Shown here: positions 53,598-62,001 of the stretch, piece by piece | Position numbering within the stretch: position 1 is the stretch's first letter | Layout: every line of letters begins with the position of its first letter | DNA from: Paraburkholderia sp. CNPSo 3274 | GTDB taxonomy: Bacteria > Pseudomonadota > Gammaproteobacteria > Burkholderiales > Burkholderiaceae | DNA: 64,000 nucleotides | Direction of reading: 5' to 3' | Assembly (NCBI RefSeq): GCF_024206475.1 | Contig: NZ_JAMBPR010000025.1 | Span: forward strand, 46,518-110,517 | Made by a program: the position numbers and the translations under genes | Notes under the pieces: model-generated | Seen by the model: the letters and a program-made list of their open reading frames with translations, nothing else | The model's database searches: none | Told to the model about the DNA's origin: nothing

Positions 53598-54650
53598 TTA
53601 CTTGCCGGCTGTTTCGAGACTCAGCGTCAGCTCCGCCGTCAACTTCTGGCGCACGCGCCCATAGGCCGCCCAGGGATCGGCTTGCTCGATCTGAGCGAGG
53701 CGCGCGTCGATAGTCGCAAGCGTCCATTGCGCACCACCCGTCGTCGCCTCCAGTTCGTCCCAGCCGATCGGCACGGACACGCCCATGCCCGGCCGCGCGC
53801 GCACGCCATACGCGAGCGCCGTGCTCGCGCCGCGCGCATTGCGCAGATAGTCGACGAAGATCTTCTTCTTGCGGTGCTCGGGGCCCATGGTGGCCGTGAT
53901 CTGCGTGGGCCAGACAGAGGCCAGATGCTGCGCAACCGCACGCGCGAACGCCTTCGCGTCATCCCAGCCCGCCTCCGGCGTGAGCGGCACGACGATATGC
54001 AGCCCCTTGCCGCCGCTCGTTTTACAAAACGATTCGAGCCTGAGTTCCGCAAGCAACGCGCGCGTGGACTGTGCCGCCTCGATCATGCGGTCCCAGCCCA
54101 GCGCCGGATCGGGGTCGAGGTCGAACACGACCCGATCGGGGCGCTCGATGTCGTGGACACTGGCGTTCCAGGTGTGCAGCTCGATGACGTCCATCTGCGC
54201 GGCGCTCACCAGCGCTCTCGCCGTATCGATCGTGAGCAGCGGCGGATGGCCCGGGTCGAGCCCTTCGTGTTCGGTGAGTTCGGGCAGCAGCGCCCGCCCG
54301 CGGTGGCGCTGGAAGAACATCTCTCCGCTCAAGCCGCGCGGTGCGCGCACGAGCGACACGGGGCGATCGCGCAGCTGCGGCAGGAGCCAGCGCGCGGCGC
54401 GCTCGTAGTAGCGCACGAGTTCGAGCTTGTGCGTGCCGCTGTCCGCATCGATGACGCGTCTTGCGCTCGTGATGCGTATGCCGTCGATTTCGCTTTCGGC
54501 GGAGTCGTCGCGCCGGCGCCGTGCGGTGCGAGGCAAGCGGTGCACGGACGCGGCAGGCGTGGCCGGTGCGGCGGCGTCCGATGTCGAGGCCCGCTCGCCG
54601 CGTGGCGTTCGGGCAGATGTCGTGGTTCGGGCCTTGCGAGCGTCCTGCAT
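53598..54650 (-). CDS. Stand-alone LigD-type DNA polymerase domain
   Basis: A 350-residue AEP-superfamily polymerase, matching the polymerase module of LigD but without nuclease or ligase modules. The catalytic acidic motif VFDLDPDPA gives Asp177, Asp179 and Asp181. Other conserved blocks are MDVIELHTWNASV, CKTSGGKGLHIVVPL, KKIFVDYLRNARGASTALAYGVRARPG and SVPIGWDEL. About 60 N-terminal residues are Arg/Ala/Thr-rich and look disordered, like the inter-domain linker of full LigD. The ATG at 54650 has AGGGGA six bases upstream. It would add ribonucleotides or dNTPs at double-strand breaks in non-homologous end joining; no ku gene is nearby. Either a functional solo polymerase or a remnant of a longer LigD. 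Confidence 0.9.
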   Translation of the reverse strand: MQDARKARTTTSARTPRGERASTSDAAAPATPAASVHRLPRTARRRRDDSAESEIDGIRITSARRVIDADSGTHKLELVRYYERAARWLLPQLRDRPVSLVRAPRGLSGEMFFQRHRGRALLPELTEHEGLDPGHPPLLTIDTARALVSAAQMDVIELHTWNASVHDIERPDRVVFDLDPDPALGWDRMIEAAQSTRALLAELRLESFCKTSGGKGLHIVVPLTPEAGWDDAKAFARAVAQHLASVWPTQITATMGPEHRKKKIFVDYLRNARGASTALAYGVRARPGMGVSVPIGWDELEATTGGAQWTLATIDARLAQIEQADPWAAYGRVRQKLTAELTLSLETAGK

Positions 54651-55014
54651 ACCGGTTCCCCTGGCGCCTTGGCGCACATGACGCATCGCGCGACGCGAGT
54701 CGCGACACGTTCGGTTGACGGCACGCGGCTGCCGCCCCCCCGGATCGCCGCATGAGCTTTCATTGTGCCTCGAATGGCCGCTTTCGTCGCTGAAAGGTGA
54801 TCGCGAACGCACGCCAAAAACGGGGAAACATCCGCCATCCGCGCAAGCGCGAGGGGTGGAGCATGCGACCGCAGCGGTCAGCGGGACGTTACAATGACGC
54901 GCTTTGCCGCGCACTGCAGGGAGCACTGCGGGGTCTTGAGCGCCCACGCGCGACTGCGCCCTTTTTCATCTGATCGATCCGACGACGCCGTGCGTCGGCT
55001 TTGCCCGTCCAGCC
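54651..55014. other. Divergent intergenic region LigD-polymerase / serB
   Basis: 364 bp. TACAAT at 54890-54895 is a possible -10 for serB, leaving a leader of about 110 nt. I searched the minus strand upstream of the polymerase for a ligase remnant and saw none. Confidence 0.45.
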
Positions 55015-55854
55015 ATGAACCTCGTCATCCAGAGTCCCGCCCCGCTCGACACCGTCCATCACAAGCCGCTCCTCGGCCTCGCCCGCGGCAGCCGTCTCGC
55101 GCCGATCGACGCTCACGCGCTGCGCATCGAGAACGCCGAGCCGGCCCAGCGCGCCGACCTCGAGGTCTACTGCGGCACGCATCAGCTCGACTATGCATTC
55201 GTCGAAACGGGCCGCGCGCTGGCCGATTTCGGCCTCCTGGCGATGGACATGGACTCGACGCTCATCACGATCGAATGCATCGATGAAATCGCCGACTTCT
55301 GCGGCCTGAAGGCCGAGGTCGCGGCGATTACCGAAGCCTCGATGCGCGGCGAGATCAAGGACTTCAACGAGAGTCTCACGCGCCGCGTGGCGCTGCTCAA
55401 GGGGCTCGACGCGAGCGCCCTGGAGCGTGTGTACGAGGAACGCCTGCAGCTCTCGCCGGGCGCCGAACAGATGCTCGCGGGCGCGAAGGCCGCGGGGCTG
55501 AAGACGCTGCTGGTCTCCGGCGGCTTCACGTTCTTCACCGAGCGCCTGAAAGCGCGGCTCGGGCTCGACTACACGCGCGCGAACACGCTCGAAATCGTCG
55601 ACGGCAAGCTCACGGGCCGCGTGACTGGCGAGATCGTCAACGCCGACGTGAAGGCGCGCACGCTCGCCGAAACCTGTGCCGGGATCGGCATCGACCCGCG
55701 CCGCGCAATCGCGATGGGCGACGGCTCGAACGACCTCAAGATGATGGGCGTGGCCGGTTTGTCGGTTGCGTTCCGCGCGAAGCCGGTGGTGCGGGAAGCC
55801 GCGAGCGTCGCGTTCAACTTCGTCGGGCTCGACGGGTTGCTGCGTCTTTTCTGA
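55015..55854 (+). CDS. serB: Phosphoserine phosphatase
   Basis: A 279-residue HAD-superfamily enzyme for the last step of serine synthesis. HAD motif I is LLAMDMDSTLITIECIDEIADF (nucleophile Asp), motif II is LLVSGGFTFFT, and motif III/IV is AIAMGDGSNDLKMM, with the Lys in the AKPVV segment. The N-terminal 75 residues form a short regulatory-like region, smaller than in E. coli SerB (322). Substrate L-phosphoserine, cytosolic. It is convergent with metC, separated by a shared hairpin. Confidence 0.96.
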   Translation: MNLVIQSPAPLDTVHHKPLLGLARGSRLAPIDAHALRIENAEPAQRADLEVYCGTHQLDYAFVETGRALADFGLLAMDMDSTLITIECIDEIADFCGLKAEVAAITEASMRGEIKDFNESLTRRVALLKGLDASALERVYEERLQLSPGAEQMLAGAKAAGLKTLLVSGGFTFFTERLKARLGLDYTRANTLEIVDGKLTGRVTGEIVNADVKARTLAETCAGIGIDPRRAIAMGDGSNDLKMMGVAGLSVAFRAKPVVREAASVAFNFVGLDGLLRLF

Positions 55855-55880
55855 TTCGGGTTTCGCGGCATTCAGACAAG

Positions 55881-55922
55881 CCAACGGCCGCTCGTGTCCT
55901 CGCGGACGCGAGCGGCCGTTGT
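55881..55922. terminator. Hairpin between convergent serB and metC
   Basis: CAACGGCCGCTCG and CGAGCGGCCGTTG form a perfect 13-bp stem with an inner GTCC/GGAC helix. Only a short T-rich tail (GTTGCTTTG) follows on the plus strand. Likely serves both genes. Confidence 0.75.
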
Positions 55923-55935
55923 TGCTTTGCGCGGG

Positions 55936-57141
55936 TTATTCAGGCGTGCTTGTTTTTTCCGCAAGCCTCGCGAGCGAGCGCTCGATATCGGCGCGCAGAT
56001 CGGCTTCTTCTTCGAGACCGATGTAGAAACGCACCAGCGTGCCGCGATGCGGCCAGCTCGCAGCCGTGCGCATCGAACCGACGTCGTACGGCATCGCCAG
56101 GCTATGCGCCCCGCCCCAGCTCCAGCCCAACGCGAAGAGTTCGAGCGACTCGCAGAACGTGTCGATCTGCGCCGCACTATAGCGCTCGTCGAACACCACG
56201 GAAAAGAGACCGCCCGCGCCCGTGAAGTCGCGCTTGTAGAACTCGTGGCCCGAGCAATCTTCGAACGCCGGGTGCAGCATCGCCGCAATTTCGGGGCGCG
56301 TCTTGAGCCAGCCTGCGAGTGCGAGCGCGGTGCGATCGTGCGCCTCGAAGCGCGCCTTCATGCTCGGCAGCCCGCGCAGCACCAGCGAGCAGTCGTCGAC
56401 CGACACGCCAATGCCAAGCCGCATGCGCGCCGCCTTGAGCTTGAGATAGAGATCGCGGTCGGCGGTGATGGTCGCGCCCATCAGTACGTCGCTGCCGCCC
56501 GACTGATACTTGGTGAGCGCCTGCACCGAGATGTCGATGCCGTGCTCGAACGGCTTGAAGGCGAGGCCGGCCGACCACGTATTGTCGATGGCCGTCACGA
56601 CGTTGCGCGCGCGCGCCGCCGCCGTGATGGCGCGCACGTCGGGCACTTCCATCGTCACCGAACCGGGCGCTTCCAGCCAGATCAGCTTCGTGTTCGGCTG
56701 GATCAGCTCGGCGATGCCCGCGCCGATCATCGGATCGTAGTAGCGCACCGTGAGGCCGAAATCGCGTGCAAGCCAGTCGCCGTGATCGCGGTTCGGCGAA
56801 TAGACGTTATCGGGGATCAGCACATCGTCGCCCGACTTCAGCAGTCCGAAGTAGACATTCGAGATGGCCGAGAGGCCCGAGGGTTGCAGCAGCGCATGCT
56901 CGCCGCCTTCGATCTCGGCGATGCGCTTTTGCAGCATGGCCGAGGTGGGCGTGGCGTGCAGGCCGTAGCGCCATTGCGCGTCGTTGCGCCAGTCGAGCGC
57001 GCGAACCGAAGCGAGGTCGGGAAACACCACGGTCGAAGCCCGCGTGACAGGCGCGGCAAACGACTCGAAGCCGGGCGTGAGGTCGTCTTGCGGGTGAACG
57101 ATGCGCGTCTGCAATGCGCGGCTGGAGTCGGATTTGGTCAT
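55936..57141 (-). CDS. metC: Cystathionine beta-lyase
   Basis: A 401-residue PLP enzyme of the Cys/Met-metabolism family. It splits cystathionine to homocysteine, pyruvate and ammonia in methionine synthesis. RYGLHATPTSAMLQKRIAEIEGG is the early family block, and the PLP Lys lies in VQALTKYQSGGSDVLMG. The C-terminal FALGWSWGGAHSLAMPYD, followed by FYIGLEEEADLRADIERSL, is typical of MetC rather than MetB. The ATG at 57141 gives the family-like MTKSDSSRALQTRIVHP; the upstream open frame is not conserved-looking. No S-box or SAM riboswitch is seen in the leader. Confidence 0.94.
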   Translation of the reverse strand: MTKSDSSRALQTRIVHPQDDLTPGFESFAAPVTRASTVVFPDLASVRALDWRNDAQWRYGLHATPTSAMLQKRIAEIEGGEHALLQPSGLSAISNVYFGLLKSGDDVLIPDNVYSPNRDHGDWLARDFGLTVRYYDPMIGAGIAELIQPNTKLIWLEAPGSVTMEVPDVRAITAAARARNVVTAIDNTWSAGLAFKPFEHGIDISVQALTKYQSGGSDVLMGATITADRDLYLKLKAARMRLGIGVSVDDCSLVLRGLPSMKARFEAHDRTALALAGWLKTRPEIAAMLHPAFEDCSGHEFYKRDFTGAGGLFSVVFDERYSAAQIDTFCESLELFALGWSWGGAHSLAMPYDVGSMRTAASWPHRGTLVRFYIGLEEEADLRADIERSLARLAEKTSTPE

Positions 57142-57240
57142 GTCGGAGCGAATTCGGTTGAGGCGCGATGATGTTGCGGCGCGCGGCTTGTGCAATGCCG
57201 CGCAACGCCGTATATCGAAGAGTAACACCCGCAGCGGCGC

Positions 57241-57846
57241 TTATTGCCCGATGACGAGATTGCCCACGCCGTTCACTGCCTGAGTGCCGTTCGGCATCGC
57301 GGCGGGCGCGCTCGCCGCGCCGGTCGACACGGCCGGCGCCGCGGAGCCCGCCGCGAGCGGCTTCAGATCGAACGGCACCGGATGGGAATCGTCCGGGTCC
57401 ATGCGGTCGCCCGAAAGCGAGCCGTCCTCGGCGAACGTGCCCACCCAGTTGCCGGTGATATGTGTGCCGTCGTTCGAGTCCTCGGCTTCGAGCGTGGCGT
57501 CCGCGCGGTCGCCAGCGATCAGGATCACCTCGCCGGTGTCCGTGAACTGGTATTCGCCATGCACGCCGGTCGGGTCGTCGTCGCCGGCCTTGGCGCCAAG
57601 GCGCATGACGATCTGGCGCTTGCCGAGCGTGCCGACGTATTGCGGCAGCTTCGCGAACTCGGGGTTCGGCTTGAGTGTGGATTTGACCGGCGGCGGAGCA
57701 CCTGCGTCCTGCGCGCGCGCCGCGAGCGGCAGCGTGAGGACCAGGGCCGCAGCTGCCGCGGCCACGATCCAGCCGCGCGCCCGGGTGGCGCTGCCCCGTT
57801 TGGCGGCCGCACGCCGCAGCCGCTGTGCTTGCGTCAATACTTCCAT
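57241..57846 (-). CDS. Secreted protein of unknown function
   Basis: A 201-residue protein with AGGAAGGA upstream of the ATG at 57846. An N-terminal signal peptide (basic start, hydrophobic AAAAAALVLTLPLAARAQ) ends near residue 45. The mature region KSTLKPNPEFAKLPQYVGTLGKRQIVMRLGAKAGDDDPTGVHGEYQFTDTGEVILIAGDRADATLEAEDSNDGTHITGNWVGTFAEDG is a beta-rich lipocalin-like or repeat-like fold, and the tail is Ala/Ser-rich. No Cys, no catalytic motif, no family I can name. It lies between metC and bktB, 59 bp after bktB and possibly co-transcribed. Confidence 0.75.
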   Translation of the reverse strand: MEVLTQAQRLRRAAAKRGSATRARGWIVAAAAAALVLTLPLAARAQDAGAPPPVKSTLKPNPEFAKLPQYVGTLGKRQIVMRLGAKAGDDDPTGVHGEYQFTDTGEVILIAGDRADATLEAEDSNDGTHITGNWVGTFAEDGSLSGDRMDPDDSHPVPFDLKPLAAGSAAPAVSTGAASAPAAMPNGTQAVNGVGNLVIGQ

Positions 57847-57905
57847 CTGAATCCTTCCTTCACTTGCACAGCGGACTGGCGCGAGCCGCGCGTCACGTGT
57901 CGGCG

Positions 57906-59090
57906 TCAAATCCGCTCGAAGATGGCCGCAATGCCCTGGCCACCGCCGATGCACATCGTCACGAGCGCGTAGCGCCCGCCGATACGCTGCAGTTCATAAA
58001 GCGCCTTCACGGTGATGAGCGCACCGGTCGCGCCGATCGGGTGGCCAAGCGAGATGCCCGAGCCGTTCGGATTGACCTTGGCCGGGTCGAGCCCGAGCTC
58101 CTGCGACACCGCGCAGGCCTGCGCCGCGAAGGCTTCGTTGGCTTCGATCACGTCGAGGTCGCTGACTTTGAGGCCAGCGCGCTCGAGCGCCTTCTGCGTG
58201 GCCGGCACGGGGCCGATGCCCATGTACGCCGGATCGACGCCCGCATGCGCGTACGAGACGAGGCGCGCGAGCGGCTTCACGCCGCGCGCGCGGGCCGCGT
58301 CCGCGCTCATCAGCAGCACCCCGGCGGCCGCGTCGTTGATGCCCGACGCGTTGCCCGCCGTGACCGTGCCGTTCTCCTTCGCGAACACCGCCTTGAGCCT
58401 GGAGAAGTCCTCCAGCGTGGCGCCGTGGCGCACGTGCTCGTCGGCGTCGAACAGCACTTCGCCCTTCTTCGACTTGATCGAGATGGGCAGAATCTGATCC
58501 TTGAAGCGGCCTTCGGCGATCGCCCGCTCGGCGCGGCGATGGGATTCGAGCGCGAGCGCGTCCTGCGCCTCGCGCGTGATGCCGAACTTCTTCGCGACGT
58601 TTTCAGCCGTCACGCCCATGTGGATGGCCTGGAACGGGTCGTGCAGCGCGCCGATCATCATGTCGACGAGCTGCGTGTCTCCCATGCGCTGGCCGAAACG
58701 CGCGGCCGGCATCGAGTACGGCGCGCGGCTCATGTTCTCCGCGCCGCCACCGATCGCGATGTCGGCGTCGCCGAGCAGAATGGTTTGCGCCGCCGAAACG
58801 ATCGCCTGCAGGCCCGAGCCGCACAGGCGGTTCACGGTCAATGCCGGCGCGTGCTGGGCAACGCCGCCGTTGATTGCGGCCACGCGCGCGAGGTACATGT
58901 CCTTGGGCTCCGTGTGCACGACGTTGCCGAACACCACGTGACCCACTGCGTCGCCTTCCACGTTCGCGCGCGAGAGCACTTCACGGACCACGCGTGCACC
59001 GAGATCCGTCGGCGAGAAGTCCTTCAGGCTGCCGCCGAAGTCGCCGATTGCCGTGCGCACACCACTTGCCACCACTACTTCGCGTTCCAT
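57906..59090 (-). CDS. bktB: Beta-ketothiolase (acetyl-CoA acyltransferase), BktB-like
   Basis: A 394-residue thiolase very similar to Cupriavidus BktB. The acyl-enzyme nucleophile is Cys90 in NRLCGSGLQAIVSAAQ. His is in SLGHPIGATGALITVKALYELQ, and the second Cys is in MCIGGGQGIAAIFERI. It condenses acetyl-CoA with acetyl- or propionyl-CoA, supplying 3-ketoacyl-CoA for PHA copolymers, or thiolyses in the reverse direction. GAGGAG lies seven bases before the ATG at 59090. It is 61 bp downstream of kdgK. A second thiolase gene (phaA) lies about 4.6 kb away in the window. Confidence 0.93.
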   Translation of the reverse strand: MEREVVVASGVRTAIGDFGGSLKDFSPTDLGARVVREVLSRANVEGDAVGHVVFGNVVHTEPKDMYLARVAAINGGVAQHAPALTVNRLCGSGLQAIVSAAQTILLGDADIAIGGGAENMSRAPYSMPAARFGQRMGDTQLVDMMIGALHDPFQAIHMGVTAENVAKKFGITREAQDALALESHRRAERAIAEGRFKDQILPISIKSKKGEVLFDADEHVRHGATLEDFSRLKAVFAKENGTVTAGNASGINDAAAGVLLMSADAARARGVKPLARLVSYAHAGVDPAYMGIGPVPATQKALERAGLKVSDLDVIEANEAFAAQACAVSQELGLDPAKVNPNGSGISLGHPIGATGALITVKALYELQRIGGRYALVTMCIGGGQGIAAIFERI

Positions 59091-59151
59091 AGTCTTGCTC
59101 CTCGTCTTCCTGAATGGATGAATCTTGTTATTCGTGCGCTTCGCTTGCGGG

Positions 59152-60078
59152 CTAATCGGCAAGCAAGCGCTCGACGTCTTCGCGATATGGGATTGGCGCA
59201 ACCGCCCCAAAACCCAGCGTCGAAAGTGCGGCGGCCGCGTTCGCATAGCGCGCGGCCACGAACGGATCGTCGCCGGCTGCGAGCCGCGCGACGAATGCGC
59301 CGCCAAAGCAGTCGCCCGCGCCCGTGGCGTCCACAGCCGCGACCACGTGTCCCGGCACGACGCGCCGCTCGTCCGGCGTCGCGACATAGGCGCCGTCCTT
59401 GCCCAGCTTCAACGCGACCACGCGAGCGCCGCGCGCGAGCAGGTCATCGACGATCGCTTCGCGGTCGTCGAGGCCCGTGAGCACCGCCACGTCGTCCCAG
59501 CTAGGCAGGCAGATGTCGGTGAGGCGCAGCACCTCGTTCATCACGGCGCGTGCTCGCGCGAGCGGCCACAGTTTCAGGCGCAAGTTGGTGTCGAAGCTCA
59601 CGCGCACACCGTTGGCGCGCGCATGCTCGACGGCGGCGAGTGCCGCGTCGCAGGCGCTATCGCTGATCGCCACGCTGATGCCGGAAAGATGCAGCACGCG
59701 CGCCGCCGCAATGACGTCGAGCGGCAGGTCGTCCGGCGTGTAACGACTAGCGGCCGAGCCCTCGCGCAGATAATCGAAGGCATGGCCGCTCGGGCCATGC
59801 GAGACGAAGTAGACGCCCGTGGGCGCCGTAGCGTCCACGCGCACCGTCGAGGTATCGACGCCTTCGCGCGTCCACAGGTCGATCAGGAGACGTCCGAAAT
59901 GATCGTCGCCGACGGCTGAGACGAAGCCCGTGCGTGCACCCTGGCGAGCCGCCGCGATGGCGAAGTTCGACGTGTCGCCGCCAAAGCCTTGCAAATACTC
60001 GGGACGGTCTTTCGACGCCTGGTTGAACTCGACCATGGCCTCGCCATAAGCGAGGACTTGCGAGGCGACGCTCGTCAT
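59152..60078 (-). CDS. kdgK: 2-keto-3-deoxygluconate kinase (PfkB family)
   Basis: A 308-residue ribokinase-type sugar kinase, the length of KdgK. Signatures: LAYGEAMVEFNQ, FGGDTSNFAIAAARQGARTGFVSAVGDDHFGRL, VSFDTNLRLKLWP and the ATP/catalytic motif AVDATGAGDCFGGAFVARLAAG with the base Asp. It phosphorylates 2-keto-3-deoxy-D-gluconate to KDPG for the Entner-Doudoroff path. Its start is 5 bp from the rimO stop, so it is probably co-transcribed with rimO. PfkB family members are hard to separate, but the NLRLKLWP block favours KdgK. Confidence 0.88.
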   Translation of the reverse strand: MTSVASQVLAYGEAMVEFNQASKDRPEYLQGFGGDTSNFAIAAARQGARTGFVSAVGDDHFGRLLIDLWTREGVDTSTVRVDATAPTGVYFVSHGPSGHAFDYLREGSAASRYTPDDLPLDVIAAARVLHLSGISVAISDSACDAALAAVEHARANGVRVSFDTNLRLKLWPLARARAVMNEVLRLTDICLPSWDDVAVLTGLDDREAIVDDLLARGARVVALKLGKDGAYVATPDERRVVPGHVVAAVDATGAGDCFGGAFVARLAAGDDPFVAARYANAAAALSTLGFGAVAPIPYREDVERLLAD

Positions 60079-60083
60079 GCCGG

Positions 60084-61475
60084 TCAGACCTCGCCCCAGA
60101 GATCGTGGCCATCCGCGCCGGTGATCTTCACCGAAACGAAATCGCCGACCTTGTAGCGCTTCGACGCCTTGGCCGCCGGCGCGACATACACCACGCCGTC
60201 GATCTCGGGCGCATCCGCCGCGGTGCGGCCAATGCCGCCATCGGCGTTGATCTCGTCGATCAGCACCTTCAGGGTCTTGCCCACCTTGCGCTGGATACGC
60301 TTGGCCGAGACCTGCTCCGCCACCTCCATGAAGCGCGCGCGGCGCTCCTCGCGCACTTCGTCGGGCAACGCGCCGTCAAGCTCGTTCGCCGTTGCGCCTT
60401 CGACCGGCGAATAGGCGAAGCAGCCCACGCGGTCGAGTTCGGCCTCGCGGATGAAGTCGAGCAGCGTTTCGAACTGCTCTTCGGTTTCGCCGGGGAAGCC
60501 GGCAATGAACGTGCTGCGGATCGTGAGATCGGGGCACACTTCGCGCCAGGCCTTCACGCGCTCCATGACCTTCTCGGCGTTCGCGGGACGCTTCATGCGC
60601 TTGAGCACTTCGGGGTGCGCGTGCTGGAATGGCACATCGAGATACGGCAGCACGTGGCCCTTGAACGGACCTTCCGCCATCATCGGAATGATTTCGTCGA
60701 CGCTCGGATACGGGTAGACGTAGTGCAGGCGCACCCAGGCGCCATATTGCGCGGCCAGTTCGCCCAGTGCGGCGACGAGGTCGGTCATGCGCGTCTTGAT
60801 CGGCTTGCCGTTCCAGAAGCCGGTGCGGTACTTCACGTCCACGCCGTAAGCGCTTGTGTCCTGCGAAATGACGAGCAGCTCCTTCACGCCGGACTTGAAG
60901 AGGTTTTCCGCTTCGAGCATGACTTCGGCGACCGGACGCGACACGAGGTCGCCGCGCATCGACGGGATGATGCAGAACGTGCAGCGGTGATTGCAGCCTT
61001 CGGAGATCTTCAGGTACGCGTAATGGCGCGGCGTGAGCTTGATGCCCGCAGCCGGCACGAGGTCGACGAACGGATCGTGCGGCTTGGGCAAGTGGCTGTG
61101 CACGGCCTGCATGACCTCGCCCACGGCGTGCGGGCCCGTCACCGCGAGCACCTTCGGATGCACTTCCTCGATCAGGTTCGAGCCGCTTGCGCTCGCCTTC
61201 TTGCCGAGACAGCCGGTGACGATCACCTTGCCGTTCTCCGAAAGCGCTTCGCCGATGGCGTCGAGACTCTCCTGCACGGCTTCGTCGATGAAACCACACG
61301 TGTTGACGACCACGAGATCCGCACCGTCGTAAGACCCCGAGATTTCGTAACCCTCGGCGCGCAGCTGGGTAATGATCTGCTCAGAGTCGACAAGCGCCTT
61401 CGGGCAGCCGAGGGAAACCATCCCGACGCGCGGAGCAGGATTGCGGGGGGTCGTTGATTCAACAGGGTTTTTCAC
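60084..61475 (-). CDS. rimO: Ribosomal protein S12 methylthiotransferase
   Basis: A 463-residue radical SAM methylthiotransferase modifying the Asp of ribosomal protein S12. The N-terminal MTTase domain has three Cys: VSLGCPKALVDSE, VVNTCGFIDEAVQE and VTGCLGKKA. The radical SAM cluster is SEGCNHRCTFCIIP. The C-terminal TRAM domain is TLKVLIDEINADGG-like. Length is slightly above E. coli RimO (441). It heads the minus-strand run rimO-kdgK-bktB-unknown-metC. The distinction from MiaB rests on VGMVSLGCPKALVDSE and the typical RimO length. Confidence 0.95.
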   Translation of the reverse strand: MKNPVESTTPRNPAPRVGMVSLGCPKALVDSEQIITQLRAEGYEISGSYDGADLVVVNTCGFIDEAVQESLDAIGEALSENGKVIVTGCLGKKASASGSNLIEEVHPKVLAVTGPHAVGEVMQAVHSHLPKPHDPFVDLVPAAGIKLTPRHYAYLKISEGCNHRCTFCIIPSMRGDLVSRPVAEVMLEAENLFKSGVKELLVISQDTSAYGVDVKYRTGFWNGKPIKTRMTDLVAALGELAAQYGAWVRLHYVYPYPSVDEIIPMMAEGPFKGHVLPYLDVPFQHAHPEVLKRMKRPANAEKVMERVKAWREVCPDLTIRSTFIAGFPGETEEQFETLLDFIREAELDRVGCFAYSPVEGATANELDGALPDEVREERRARFMEVAEQVSAKRIQRKVGKTLKVLIDEINADGGIGRTAADAPEIDGVVYVAPAAKASKRYKVGDFVSVKITGADGHDLWGEV

Positions 61476-61703
61476 GTGTACGTCCGGATGTGGGGCGCAG
61501 GGCGAAGGTAGCGCCGCGCGGGGTCAAGCCAATCCGCTATTTTACCCGTTTGGCGTATCGTGCGGCGCAGCATGGTGGGTGCGCGCCTCGTCGCGTCAGG
61601 GTCGGATGGAATATGGACAGAATCAAACTTTGTTCAGCTATCACTCGCCTGCCAGCTGCGCATCTGGATAATTTTCGCCGCGTGCGCCTTGAGCACGGTC
61701 AAA

Positions 61704-61723
61704 CGCAACCTGAACCGGTTGCG
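61704..61723. repeat. Inverted repeat upstream of a short ORF
   Basis: CGCAACC (61704-61710) and GGTTGCG (61717-61723) are perfect inverted repeats around TGAACC; AACCGGTT at its right half is a second palindrome. It ends a few bases before the GGAGAG ribosome-binding site of the short ORF, as an operator or leader hairpin would. Confidence 0.5.
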
Positions 61724-61739
61724 TGGAGAGAGCGAAAAC

Positions 61740-61850
61740 ATGAACGAGAAAATGGAACCGTTTCAGGCCGAACTGCTGAAATCGGTGTGCGGATTGAAAG
61801 CGCGCCGGGGCGCCTCGAGTCGCGCGTTGCGCGACCTGCAAAGCGCCTGA
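61740..61850 (+). CDS. Possible short ORF (36 codons)
   Basis: Starts MNEKMEPFQAELLKSV and ends GASSRALRDLQSA. GGAGAG lies nine bases before the ATG and an inverted repeat precedes it. The N-terminal helix resembles the start of some small HTH antitoxins, but no HTH follows and no toxin partner is adjacent. It could be a small protein, a remnant, or chance. Confidence 0.25.
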   Translation: MNEKMEPFQAELLKSVCGLKARRGASSRALRDLQSA

Positions 61851-62001
61851 GGGCAAATGCGGGCGGGGGCATCGCGCCCACGCCAGCCGCCTCGCAAAGC
61901 GTGGCGCTCGCGCGGCAACGCGCCGCCACGGCGCGCCGGGTAGGCGACTGCGCAACGCGACTTGCCACCGCGCGCGCCACCCGCCGTGAGCGCCGCGCCG
62001 C

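Larger units (their letters stand above)
61476..62001. other. Intergenic region between rimO and phaR
   Basis: 526 bp with no firmly assigned gene. It holds the short ORF and inverted repeat listed separately, plus a GATAAT -10-like hexamer at 61667-61672 (+). The stretch 61860-62000 is very GC-rich. No terminator for phaR is obvious. Confidence 0.5.

Noticed and set aside
57142..57240. SAM riboswitch before metC
   Set aside because: The 99-bp gap is too short and lacks the conserved stems; no terminator hairpin is present.
61641..61955. Antisense frame of about 104 codons between rimO and phaR
   Set aside because: Arg/Ala-rich translation without motif or ribosome-binding site; typical of antisense frames in GC-rich DNA.
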